Source: Algoriphagus sanaruensis
GTDB lineage: Bacteria > Bacteroidota > Bacteroidia > Cytophagales > Cyclobacteriaceae
Assembly: GCF_001593605.1 (NCBI RefSeq)
Contig: NZ_CP012836.1
Coordinates: forward strand, 1,116,001-1,180,000
Length of the DNA stretch: 64,000 nucleotides
Direction: 5' to 3'
The stretch's first letter is position 1; each line of letters opens with the position of its first letter. Of the stretch, positions 9,521-17,525 are shown piece by piece. The notes beneath the pieces were generated by a model. That model did not search any database and was not told the origin of the DNA. It saw nothing but the letters and a program-made list of their open reading frames with translations. The translations under genes were made by a program, and so were the position numbers.

Positions 9521-12500
9521 TGAATTCATTTCGCTCATATCTTTTCATAAGTTTAAGTGTCCTGTTCTTTTTGGGGTGTGCCTCAGAAGAGCAAAAGGAA
9601 GAGGCTAAACTTTTTGAATTGCTCCCATCTACTCAAACAGGGGTGAATTTTCAAAATACACTCACCTCCAGCCTAGAGTCCAATATTCTTGAATACCTCT
9701 ATTTCTACAATGGAGGGGGAGTAGCCACCGGGGATATCAACGGGGATGGGCTAGTCGATCTGTACTTCACAGGCAATCAAGTTCCCAATCGACTATACCT
9801 CAATCGCGGAAATTTTCAGTTTGAAGATATCACCGAATCCGCAGGTGTTTCTGGAGATGGAGGATGGTCCACCGGAGTCACCATGGGCGATGTGAATGGG
9901 GATGGGCTTTTGGATATTTACGTTTGTCAGGTTGGGGATTATGGAAAAATCCAAGGTCAAAATAAGCTCTACCTTAATCTTGGGGAGGGTAGATTCCAGG
10001 AAGTAGGAAAGGAGTTTGGAGTAGATTTCAAGGGGTTCAGTACCCATGCAGCGTTTTTGGATTATGACCGAGATGGGGATTTGGACTTGTATCTTTTGAA
10101 TCATAATGTGAAGTCGCCCGAAGTATTTGCACAGGCTGGCAATCGCGAAAAAATTGATCCTTCCGGCGATAAACTTTTCAAAAACCTACTGATGGAAGGA
10201 GGAAAAGGCTTTGAAGATGTAACCTTAGCATCTGGCATTTATTCCAGCATTTTAGGTTTTGGGCTAGGAGTTGCCGTGGAGGATTTTAATGGAGATGGTT
10301 GGTTGGATCTATATGTTTCCAACGATTTTACAGAAAACGATTATCTCTATCTGAATCAACAAGACGGTACTTTCCGGGAATCCTTGCAGGAGTTGATTTC
10401 CAGTACCAGCCGTTATAGCATGGGGAATGATGCTGCTGATCTCAATGGAGATGGTTGGCCGGATATTTTTACCACCGATATGCTCCCAGAGGATCCGGAG
10501 GTTTGGATGAAATCAGTCGGTGAGGACAAGGCAGAGGTCTACCAAATCAAGTCCAATTTTGACTACGGAGATCAATATGTTCGGAATCACTTACAGTTAA
10601 ATGCGGAAGGAAATGGCTTTTCAGAAATCGCCCAATTTGCAGATGTTCACGCCTCAGATTGGAGTTGGTCGCCTTTGCTGTTTGATATGGACAATGATGG
10701 GCTACTGGATATTCATGTAAGTAATGGGATTGCTAAACGACCCAACGATTTGGATTTTATCCAATACTCTCAAGATGCCGATGCTCGTACTCCTATGGAG
10801 GAGTTGCGTGAAAAACAAATTTCGCTCCTGCCAAAGCTCGAGATTCCAAATTTCGCATGGATAAATCAAGGAGATTTGAGATTTGAAAATAAAGCCAAAC
10901 AATTGGGATTAGACCATAAAGGCTATTCCAACGGTTCTGCCTATGCAGATTTGGATAATGACGGTGACTTGGATTTGGTGATCAATAATATCGACCAAGA
11001 GGCCTTTATTTATCAAAACCATTCTGAAAAATCAGGCAATCATCACCTTCGAGTGGCGCTTCGAGGTCAAAAAAACAATTCCTTTGGTATCGGGGCAAAA
11101 GTTAAACTTTTCGCCTCTGGTCAGACTTGGACTCAACGCCTGAGCACCAGTAGGGGGTTTCAATCCGGCCCATCGACTACCTTGGTTTTTGGCTTGGGGA
11201 ACACCGCTACGATTGATTCGATTCAAGTCAGTTGGCCAGAGGGGGATTTGGAAGTTTATCCTGGTATTTCTTCCGATACGCTGATCCTCTTGGAAAAGGG
11301 AATGGGAATCATGAAGGAATTTAATGTTTCCATGGCGGTCTCTGAGAAGCCAGAACCTGCTTTTCCTTGGAAGCATGATGAAAAAAGTGAGGTGGATTTT
11401 ATCAAGCGTGAATATTTAGCGCTAAAAACCTACTCGATGGAAGGCCCAGCTGTTGCAGTGGGAGACGTCAATGGTGATGGATTGGATGATTTGTATTTGG
11501 GAGGAGCTAAAGATCAAGCCGGGGTCATTTTGATTCAGCAGCCTTCCGGGCAATTTGTGGAAGTGGAAAATCCAATTTTCCGACAATTGGCCAAAGCAGA
11601 AGATACGGTCGCTGAATTTGCAGATTTCAATGGAGATGGGCTCTTGGATTTATATGTTGGTAGTGGAGGGAATGAATATCCAACAGGCAACCTGTTTGCA
11701 TTCGATCGTTTGTTTTTCGGAAATGGTCAGGGCAAATTTCAATTTGCGATGAATTCGCTGCCTCCCTTGGGAGAAAATACGAGCGCGATTGTTCCTTTTG
11801 ATCTCGATCAAGATGGTGATTTAGATTTGTTCGTCGGAGCGTCGGTAGTCACTGGTGATTACGGGGCAAGTCCCAAAAGTGCTCTTCTGATTAATAATGG
11901 AAACGGGCAATTTTCGGATGCGAGTGATGCAATGCTGCCTGAAGGGGGACGTTTGGGAATGATCAATACCGCTGCATTTGTAGATTTATTGGGCGATGGA
12001 TCTTCGAAATTGGTCATTTCAGGAGACTGGAATTCGATTCGGGTTTTGGAATTCAAAGGAGGGAAGTTGGTTGAACGATCCATTCCTGGTTTGGAATATT
12101 CTTCGGGCTGGATCCAAACTTTACAGTTTGCGGATGTCAATCAAGATGGGAAGATGGATATCCTGGTGGGGAATCTGGGAGAAAATACCAAGCTCAAAGC
12201 CAGCGAAACCAAGCCCCTTTGGTTATACCATCATGATTTCGATGAAAATGGCCAAGCCGATCCGATTGTGTTTCATTACATGGGGGACAAGCTTGTTCCT
12301 TTTGCAACGCGTGATGATTTGATTCGTCAAATTCCGGGGTTGAAGCGGAAGCATTCCTCCTATGCAGCTTATTCCCAGATCACCCGTCCTGAAGATTTAT
12401 TTTCGGAAAAAGAACTTGAAGGGGTTTATCCTAAACCGGTGTATCAATTGAAATCCGGGATGTATGTCCAAAATACCTCTGGAGGATTTGAATGGACTCC

Positions 12501-12780
12501 ATTTCCTGCCCCACTTCAATATGGCCCAATTCAAAGCTTGGTCCTGGATGAAGAGGGGATTCTCTATGTCTCAGGCAATTCAATGGACTTCCGAGTGGAT
12601 TTGGGTAAATCTATTGCCTTGAAATCTTCCGCCTGGAAATGGTCGAATGGCATGTGGAGGCAATTGGAGAATTTGCCCCCAACTTCGGATCCTGTGGTTT
12701 GGATGGGATGGGTGGGATCGAAGGCAACTAGAAAGCTTCTTCAAGTATCCAACAATGGTTTTCCGGTTTGGCTTAAATAA
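9520..12780 (+). CDS. FG-GAP/VCBS repeat lipoprotein with ASPIC/UnbV domain (paralogue 3)
   Basis: 1086 residues from the ATG at 9520, which shares its A with the stop of paralogue 2 (TGATG). A TTG one codon earlier is also in frame but is less likely. Signal peptide with FFLGC lipobox (Cys20). The order matches paralogues 1 and 2: FG-GAP repeats, the SDWSW block near 375, the ASPIC/UnbV segment at about 523-595 (SRGFQSGPSTTLVFGLGN), then a variant of the conserved junction (FPWKHDEKSEVDF in place of PFxHQExEF), then more repeats ending in LQVSNNGFPVWLK. It is the most diverged of the three, for example in the junction and in the EDPEVW segment around 325, so it may bind a different ligand or partner. 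Confidence 0.93.
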   Translation: MNSFRSYLFISLSVLFFLGCASEEQKEEAKLFELLPSTQTGVNFQNTLTSSLESNILEYLYFYNGGGVATGDINGDGLVDLYFTGNQVPNRLYLNRGNFQFEDITESAGVSGDGGWSTGVTMGDVNGDGLLDIYVCQVGDYGKIQGQNKLYLNLGEGRFQEVGKEFGVDFKGFSTHAAFLDYDRDGDLDLYLLNHNVKSPEVFAQAGNREKIDPSGDKLFKNLLMEGGKGFEDVTLASGIYSSILGFGLGVAVEDFNGDGWLDLYVSNDFTENDYLYLNQQDGTFRESLQELISSTSRYSMGNDAADLNGDGWPDIFTTDMLPEDPEVWMKSVGEDKAEVYQIKSNFDYGDQYVRNHLQLNAEGNGFSEIAQFADVHASDWSWSPLLFDMDNDGLLDIHVSNGIAKRPNDLDFIQYSQDADARTPMEELREKQISLLPKLEIPNFAWINQGDLRFENKAKQLGLDHKGYSNGSAYADLDNDGDLDLVINNIDQEAFIYQNHSEKSGNHHLRVALRGQKNNSFGIGAKVKLFASGQTWTQRLSTSRGFQSGPSTTLVFGLGNTATIDSIQVSWPEGDLEVYPGISSDTLILLEKGMGIMKEFNVSMAVSEKPEPAFPWKHDEKSEVDFIKREYLALKTYSMEGPAVAVGDVNGDGLDDLYLGGAKDQAGVILIQQPSGQFVEVENPIFRQLAKAEDTVAEFADFNGDGLLDLYVGSGGNEYPTGNLFAFDRLFFGNGQGKFQFAMNSLPPLGENTSAIVPFDLDQDGDLDLFVGASVVTGDYGASPKSALLINNGNGQFSDASDAMLPEGGRLGMINTAAFVDLLGDGSSKLVISGDWNSIRVLEFKGGKLVERSIPGLEYSSGWIQTLQFADVNQDGKMDILVGNLGENTKLKASETKPLWLYHHDFDENGQADPIVFHYMGDKLVPFATRDDLIRQIPGLKRKHSSYAAYSQITRPEDLFSEKELEGVYPKPVYQLKSGMYVQNTSGGFEWTPFPAPLQYGPIQSLVLDEEGILYVSGNSMDFRVDLGKSIALKSSAWKWSNGMWRQLENLPPTSDPVVWMGWVGSKATRKLLQVSNNGFPVWLK

Positions 12781-12795
12781 AGCTGTTGAAAATCA

Positions 12796-12826
12796 TTTGT
12801 CCATCAGTAGCTTATCCTTAGTTTTG
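12796..12826 (+). promoter_or_regulatory. Bacteroidota-type promoter of the haloperoxidase-like gene
   Basis: TTTG at 12796-12799, then exactly 19 nt, then TAGTTTTG at 12819-12826. This matches the Bacteroidota primary sigma factor pattern (TTG, 17-23 nt, TAnnTTTG) in full. Transcription would start near 12832, giving a leader of about 75 nt before the ATG at 12908. It would let the last gene of the cluster be expressed separately from the FG-GAP genes. Confidence 0.5.
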
Positions 12827-12907
12827 AGAACTCATGTAAGTAGAGAAATGGTGAATAAACCCAATCCTGAAACCAATTTGTCCTACTTAAATTAAGAACA
12901 ACCCACT

Positions 12908-14257
12908 ATGCGTTTGCTTAGAAATTTCACACTTACCCTTCTATTGCTTGGAGTTTTAGCTTCTTGTCAGGAGCCTAAAGATTATTCTCAGGCAATTACC
13001 GATGGAAGCTATTTTCATCGAGCCCAAAAACGAATTACGGAAGTCATTATTCATGACATCTTTTCTCCTCCTGTAGCTGCTCGAATTTATTCATACACTT
13101 CCCTAGCCGCTTATGAGGTTGCTGCTGCGACAGATCCTACCCAATATGCTTCTTTAATGGGACAGCTTAATGGTTCTGAGCCGCTTAATCTTCAGGTTCC
13201 TGAAGGGATCTACCCACCTCTTGCTTCCCTTGCTGCCTATTACCAAGTCGGCACTGCATTGATTTTTTCAGAGGAAATGATGAATGAGCATCGGGATGCT
13301 GTCTATGGAGAATTGAAAGAAAAGGGGATCCCAGAGGATGTATTTGAGCGGTCCGTCGCTTTTGGACAGGAAGTGGCGGCAAAAATTATTGCCTATTCCA
13401 AAAAAGACAATTACCACGAAAGTCGATCATTTCCAAAGTACACCGTGGTGAGTGATCCTGGGACCTGGCAACCTACTCCTCCCGCATACATGGAGGCCAT
13501 TGAGCCTCATTGGAACAAGATTCGAACCTTTGTTTTGGATTCGGCAGCACAGTTTAAGCCACTGCCACCACCTCCCTTTTCGACAGAGCCAGGGTCAGAA
13601 TTTTATGCACTAGCCAAGGAAGTATACGATGCAGATATCAATTCTTCAAAGGATGAAAAAGACATTGCCATGTTTTGGGATTGTAATCCTTATAAGATGA
13701 ATGTCAAAGGCCATGTGATGTTTGCTGAGAAAAAAATTACACCGGGCGGACATTGGATGAGTATTGCATCGATCGCTTCAGCTGCGGCCAAGAAAGATTG
13801 GAAAGGAACCATTGAAGCTTTGGCGCTCACCGGTATTTCACTCAATGAAGCCTTCATTTCCTGTTGGGATGAGAAATATCGTAGCAAGCTCATTCGTCCA
13901 GAAACCTATATCAATCAATATATCGATGAAAACTGGGTTCCACTTTTGCAGACGCCACCTTTTCCAGAGCATACTTCTGGACATAGCGTAGCCTCTGCCG
14001 CATCTGCCTATACCTTGGGGCAATTGTTTGGAGATCAATTTCACTTGGTGGACAGTTCTGAGGTGGATTATGGACTTGCTATTCGTGAATTTGATTCATT
14101 TTCTGGTGCAGCTAAAGAAGCTGCAATCAGTCGATTTTATGGAGGGATTCACTACAGGCCTGCGATTGAATATGGAGTAACTCAAGGTACTCAAGTAGGA
14201 GAATTGATCTGGCAGCGGATTTCCACCAAACCCGATCAGGTGGCGATGAAAAAGTAA
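12908..14257 (+). CDS. Vanadium-dependent haloperoxidase / PAP2-superfamily lipoprotein
   Basis: 449 residues with a lipoprotein signal (LASC, Cys20). The C-terminal third carries the three-part active-site signature of vanadium haloperoxidases and type 2 acid phosphatases: K323-X6-R330-P331, then TSGH at 356-359, then S408-R409-X5-H415. The classic PSGH Pro is Thr356, and the residue four after His415, often Asp, is Ala419. The enzyme either binds vanadate and oxidises halides with peroxide, or hydrolyses phosphate esters; sequence alone does not decide. The N-terminal 300 residues are helical, as in the Bacteroidota group of these proteins. It lies 127 nt after the third FG-GAP gene with its own promoter and a strong terminator behind it, and appears to belong functionally to that cluster. 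Confidence 0.88.
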   Translation: MRLLRNFTLTLLLLGVLASCQEPKDYSQAITDGSYFHRAQKRITEVIIHDIFSPPVAARIYSYTSLAAYEVAAATDPTQYASLMGQLNGSEPLNLQVPEGIYPPLASLAAYYQVGTALIFSEEMMNEHRDAVYGELKEKGIPEDVFERSVAFGQEVAAKIIAYSKKDNYHESRSFPKYTVVSDPGTWQPTPPAYMEAIEPHWNKIRTFVLDSAAQFKPLPPPPFSTEPGSEFYALAKEVYDADINSSKDEKDIAMFWDCNPYKMNVKGHVMFAEKKITPGGHWMSIASIASAAAKKDWKGTIEALALTGISLNEAFISCWDEKYRSKLIRPETYINQYIDENWVPLLQTPPFPEHTSGHSVASAASAYTLGQLFGDQFHLVDSSEVDYGLAIREFDSFSGAAKEAAISRFYGGIHYRPAIEYGVTQGTQVGELIWQRISTKPDQVAMKK

Positions 14258-14260
14258 ATT

Positions 14261-14295
14261 AAAAATCCCCGAAAGCATGCCTTTCGGGGATTTTT
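14261..14295. terminator. Bidirectional terminator
   Basis: A perfect 15-bp stem (14261-14275 with 14281-14295) around the loop CATGC, with an A run on the left and a T run on the right. It can end transcripts from both sides: the haloperoxidase-like gene on plus and nadD on minus. Confidence 0.9.
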
Positions 14296-14359
14296 AGTTT
14301 TATGACCTCCTTTGGGTACTGTTCTAATTCTGTATTAAGGAGTAATATAATTTTTAAGA

Positions 14360-14926
14360 TTAGCTATAGAGCTTGCGGTCAAGGATATAGGTTTCTACTT
14401 CCTTAGGAAGTAGGTATCGGACCGAATAGCCAGCATATACGGATTCCCTAATAAAAGTAGCAGAAATATCTAGCAGGGGTGCGCTTACAAGATGAATATG
14501 GTGATGTTGGGGAAGTAGGGTTTCACCAGGACGAGGGTAGACATATATGGGATAATGCGCCAGAATTTGATCATGGTTTTTCCACTTATGAAAGTGTTTT
14601 AAATTATCCGATCCCATAAACAGACTAAACTGATGCTGAGGGTATTTATCTGCCAAATATGTGAGGGTATCAATCGTATAGCTTGGACGTGGCATCCGAA
14701 ACTCTACATCGCTGGCTCGAAAGTGGAAATTATCTTTCACTGCTAGTTCGACCATGCGCAAGCGATCTTGTTCATGCGCCAAGGACTCTTGTTTTTTGAA
14801 AGGATTTTGAGGGCTGACTACAAACCATACCTGATCCAGATCGGTTCGCTCTTGGATCGTCTGTGCGATAATTAGATGACCGATATGAATCGGATTGAAG
14901 CTCCCAAAATACAACCCGATCTTCAT
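14360..14926 (-). CDS. nadD: Nicotinate-nucleotide adenylyltransferase
   Basis: 188 residues, the normal length for NadD. It adenylates nicotinate mononucleotide with ATP to give deamido-NAD in cytoplasmic NAD synthesis. The N-terminal nucleotidyltransferase motif GSFNPIHIGH (8-17) is intact, including the His pair that binds ATP phosphates. The C-terminal SATFIRE motif near residue 155 corresponds to the ISSTxIR signature. It starts 2 nt after the gmk stop, so it is the last gene of a four-gene minus-strand operon headed by the sigma factor. Nothing is unusual in the protein itself. Confidence 0.96.
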   Translation of the reverse strand: MKIGLYFGSFNPIHIGHLIIAQTIQERTDLDQVWFVVSPQNPFKKQESLAHEQDRLRMVELAVKDNFHFRASDVEFRMPRPSYTIDTLTYLADKYPQHQFSLFMGSDNLKHFHKWKNHDQILAHYPIYVYPRPGETLLPQHHHIHLVSAPLLDISATFIRESVYAGYSVRYLLPKEVETYILDRKLYS

Positions 14927-14928
14927 CC

Positions 14929-15507
14929 TTACTTAGCCAAAAACTCAGAAACCAAGGTTACGGCTTCTTGGGAAGATTTTTCAAAATCGTCGTTAAGAAT
15001 ACTGATGTCAAATTGAGAAGCAAAGGTCATCTCAAATTCAGCCTTGTATAACCTTCTCGAGAGCGATTCGGGGGTTTCGGTACCACGATCATTGAGTCGT
15101 GAGGCGAGGATTTCCATGGAAGGAACCTTCACAAAAATCGCCAAAGCTTGATCCCCGAAGTATTTTTTTAATGCTAATCCACCTTTTACATCTACATCAA
15201 AAATGACAGCTTTGCCACTATCCCAGATCCGCTGTACTTCCTCTTTTAAGGTTCCATAAAAATTCCCTTCGTATACTTCTTCCCATTCTACAAAGGCATC
15301 CTCATCGATTTTTTGTTTAAACTCAGCAATACTCAAAAAATAATAATCTCTGCCATGCACCTCGTGTCTCCCCCTTTTGTCTCGGGTACAAGCGGAAATG
15401 GAGAACCCCAGATTTGGGACATGCTGAATCAGGTGTTTGACCAGTGAGGTCTTTCCCGAACCAGAAGGTGCTGAAAATATGATGGCTTTGCCGGATGCCT
15501 TACTCAT
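14929..15507 (-). CDS. gmk: Guanylate kinase
   Basis: 192 residues, typical for Gmk. It phosphorylates GMP (and dGMP) to GDP with ATP in the cytoplasm. The P-loop APSGSGKT (13-20) is followed by the GMP-binding region (STRDKRGRHEVHGRDYYF-like; here ACTRDKRGRHEV and GRDYYF) and by the lid and C-terminal helix typical of the family (RGTETPESLSRRL). The ATG overlaps the stop of the anti-sigma-like gene upstream as ATGA (15504-15507), and nadD follows after 2 nt. Translational coupling to the sigma/anti-sigma pair is therefore expected. Confidence 0.96.
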   Translation of the reverse strand: MSKASGKAIIFSAPSGSGKTSLVKHLIQHVPNLGFSISACTRDKRGRHEVHGRDYYFLSIAEFKQKIDEDAFVEWEEVYEGNFYGTLKEEVQRIWDSGKAVIFDVDVKGGLALKKYFGDQALAIFVKVPSMEILASRLNDRGTETPESLSRRLYKAEFEMTFASQFDISILNDDFEKSSQEAVTLVSEFLAK

Positions 15508-15776
15508 TTGATGTCGTGAATCATTTGGCGGATCGAATCAGCCAGTTTAGGGGGGACAGGTTGTTTGGTACATTTGGTTTTGAGGACCTCTCTAATGGCC
15601 TGCTCCAAATGAAAATGTTCAAAGCAGGGCAAGCACTTATCAATTTTTTCTTTGAGGATTTCCTTTCCTTCCTCGCCCATTTCTCCGTCCAAGATACTTT
15701 CCAACAACTGGAAGCACCTACTCACATCGCTGCATTGCAGCTTTTTTTCTCCGGAGTTTAATTCATTGTTTTCCAT
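15504..15776 (-). CDS. Small anti-sigma-factor-like protein
   Basis: 90 residues, soluble. The layout fits small ZAS-type anti-sigma factors encoded beside ECF sigma genes: an N-terminal helix with Cys21 (RCFQLLESILDGEM), a Cys-x-x-Cys pair (C48, C51; KCLPC), then a helix ending in Cys69 (LKTKC). In typical ZAS proteins a His lies four residues before the first Cys of the pair; here that position is Lys44, so zinc binding or redox sensing may differ. It follows the sigma gene by 11 nt and overlaps gmk by 4 nt. It likely holds the adjacent sigma factor inactive; this is inferred from family and position. Confidence 0.75.
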   Translation of the reverse strand: MENNELNSGEKKLQCSDVSRCFQLLESILDGEMGEEGKEILKEKIDKCLPCFEHFHLEQAIREVLKTKCTKQPVPPKLADSIRQMIHDIK

Positions 15777-15787
15777 AGGTAATCGTT

Positions 15788-16384
15788 TTATTCCTCCTCT
15801 TCGTCCGTAGAATAGCCCATGGATTGGGCATATCCTTTCAGTTTGTCTTTCAATAGGTTTCTGGCTCGATGCAATCGCGAACGGACTGTGCCGATCGGGA
15901 TATCCAGAATCTTGGCCATTTCTTCATAGGTAAATCCTTCTAAATCTGCCAAAATAATGACAGTCCGGAAATCTACCGCAAGGGCATTAAGGGCATTGGA
16001 AATTTCATCCCCAAGCATGTCCTTGACCGAATCCACGCGTAAATCGCTAGTGCTTTGATAGTCAACATCATCAGAGTTGTAGAAAGTTTCCACCTCTTGA
16101 TAATCCACCTTCGCAGGCTGTTTACTTTTCTTGCGGTACTCGTTGATAAAGCTGTTTTTCAGGATACGAAACAGCCAAGCCTTGGCATTGGTCCCCTGTT
16201 CAAAGGAATTGATGAAGCGAAAAGCCTTCATATAGGTATCCTGCACCAAATCTTTGGCGTCATCTTCATCAAAGGTGAGCCGAAAGGCAAAGTTGTACAT
16301 GGAATCTATGTGTGGCATAAATTCTCCATCGAAGATGGCCGACTTCTCTTCCTGAGAATATTTTCTTCGCTGTACTTCTGACAT
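15788..16384 (-). CDS. RNA polymerase sigma factor, ECF (sigma-70 family)
   Basis: 198 residues from the ATG at 16384 (MSEVQRRKYSQ). An in-frame ATG 38 codons upstream would add a basic, Cys-containing stretch unlike sigma factors, and a TACTTTTG -10-type box at 16391-16398 lies inside that stretch, so the inner start is preferred; ATG at 16390 is a second option. Region 2 (DLVQDTYMKAF, WLFRILKN) and region 4 helix-turn-helix (YEEMAKILDIPIGTVRSRL) are clear. An acidic tail (TDEEEE) closes the protein. It directs RNA polymerase to a small regulon, presumably under control of the small anti-sigma-like protein immediately downstream. Co-transcription with gmk and nadD is unusual for a stress sigma gene. 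Confidence 0.93.
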   Translation of the reverse strand: MSEVQRRKYSQEEKSAIFDGEFMPHIDSMYNFAFRLTFDEDDAKDLVQDTYMKAFRFINSFEQGTNAKAWLFRILKNSFINEYRKKSKQPAKVDYQEVETFYNSDDVDYQSTSDLRVDSVKDMLGDEISNALNALAVDFRTVIILADLEGFTYEEMAKILDIPIGTVRSRLHRARNLLKDKLKGYAQSMGYSTDEEEE

Positions 16385-16390
16385 AAGCAT

Positions 16391-16398
16391 CAAAAGTA
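16391..16398 (-). promoter_or_regulatory. -7 box of a Bacteroidota promoter ahead of the sigma gene
   Basis: On the minus strand this reads TACTTTTG, an exact TAnnTTTG match, ending 6 nt before the ATG at 16384. Transcription would begin at or next to the ATG, giving a leaderless or nearly leaderless mRNA. I see no good TTG at the expected distance upstream, so the call rests on the -7 box alone. Confidence 0.35.
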
Positions 16399-16513
16399 AG
16401 CAATGCCTCAATTTATCCCTACACCTTGGCCTTAAAGTCAGGGTATTTCCTTTATTTTGTCCTGAGTTTATCCCATCGTTGGGATCCTTGATGATCACAC
16501 TCCGGCGAAGTTT

Positions 16514-17353
16514 ATGTTTTTCTTCAGGCTGCTGTCTTACCTGCCCTTATCGATTCTGTACTTATTTTCTGACGTGATTTACCTCATTGCCAGATATGTG
16601 ATTGCTTATCGCAAGCGGGTCATTGATGAGAATTTGCGTTTTGCCTTTCCAGAAAAAACAGATCTGGAGCGAAAGAGAATCCGAAATTCATTTTATCGAA
16701 ATTTTACAGATGCATTTTTTGCGGAGACGATTAAGTTGCTGACGATTTCTGAGCAGGAGCTTCGGAGGAGATTTGTGGTTGTCAATCAGGAAATCATCGA
16801 TCAAGAAGTCATCCAAGGCAAAACTGCCTTGATGATGGCAGGCCATATTTTCAATTGGGAAATGGCAATCTTGGGGGTTGCGTTACATACTGAAGTCAAG
16901 GCGGAGACAGTTTATCTGAAGTTGAACAATCCGTTTTTTAACCAACTTATGTTGGCGATTCGGACACATTTTGGTGGAATCATGACCGAGAAGCGGGAAT
17001 TTCGGCGAAGTATGCTCACCTTGAAGTCTGATCCAAGAATTATTCATTTGGCAGCAGACCAGCGGCCTCCAGGAAAAGAAAATCGATACCAGCGGGAATT
17101 TCTAAATCGCCCAGCCTACTTCTTTGAAGGGGGAGAATTTATGGCGAAAAAGATGGATTTACCGGTGTTTTTCGGAACCATGACTAAAGTCAAGCGGGGT
17201 CATTACCGATTTGAATTTTCTAAATTGGCCCAGCCTCCTTACTCAACCGATCAACCCCACAGCATCACGGATGAGTTTTGTAAGCGATTGGAAGATAATA
17301 TTCGTGCCCAACCTGACTTATACCTTTGGAGTCATAAACGATGGAAGGTGTAA
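16514..17353 (+). CDS. Lysophospholipid/lipid A acyltransferase family protein (LpxL/HtrB-like)
   Basis: 279 residues. One hydrophobic N-terminal segment (about 4-28) anchors it in the inner membrane. The HX4E catalytic motif is present as H111-IFNW-E116, and the later RPPGKENRYQREFLNRPAYF region fits the substrate-binding part of the LpxL/HtrB family. Such enzymes add a secondary acyl chain to lipid A, or an acyl chain to ornithine or similar lipids; sequence alone does not separate these. It is transcribed divergently from the sigma factor gene, with 129 nt between the starts. Confidence 0.88.
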   Translation: MFFFRLLSYLPLSILYLFSDVIYLIARYVIAYRKRVIDENLRFAFPEKTDLERKRIRNSFYRNFTDAFFAETIKLLTISEQELRRRFVVVNQEIIDQEVIQGKTALMMAGHIFNWEMAILGVALHTEVKAETVYLKLNNPFFNQLMLAIRTHFGGIMTEKREFRRSMLTLKSDPRIIHLAADQRPPGKENRYQREFLNRPAYFFEGGEFMAKKMDLPVFFGTMTKVKRGHYRFEFSKLAQPPYSTDQPHSITDEFCKRLEDNIRAQPDLYLWSHKRWKV

Positions 17354-17525
17354 TAGCTTTAAATTGGAAATGATGTAAGGTTGGAAAGTTTTGGGACGAT
17401 AAAATGTCGTGAAGTTTGGAGCTTGGAGCAATTGTTGGATTTGATGGGCCATCAAGCTTTCTTCTCAAGTTTCCTGTCTTCCGTCTCCTAACTTAATACC
17501 AGATCTTGATACTCAATAGTAACTA

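Noticed and set aside
12647-12895. 82-codon open frame overlapping the end of the third FG-GAP gene
   Set aside because: It overlaps conserved codons by 130 nt, and the promoter boxes at 12796-12826 lie inside it.
17354-17525. Possible promoter or small RNA before the helicase gene
   Set aside because: The 172 nt have no TAnnTTTG box with a spaced TTG and no strong hairpin.
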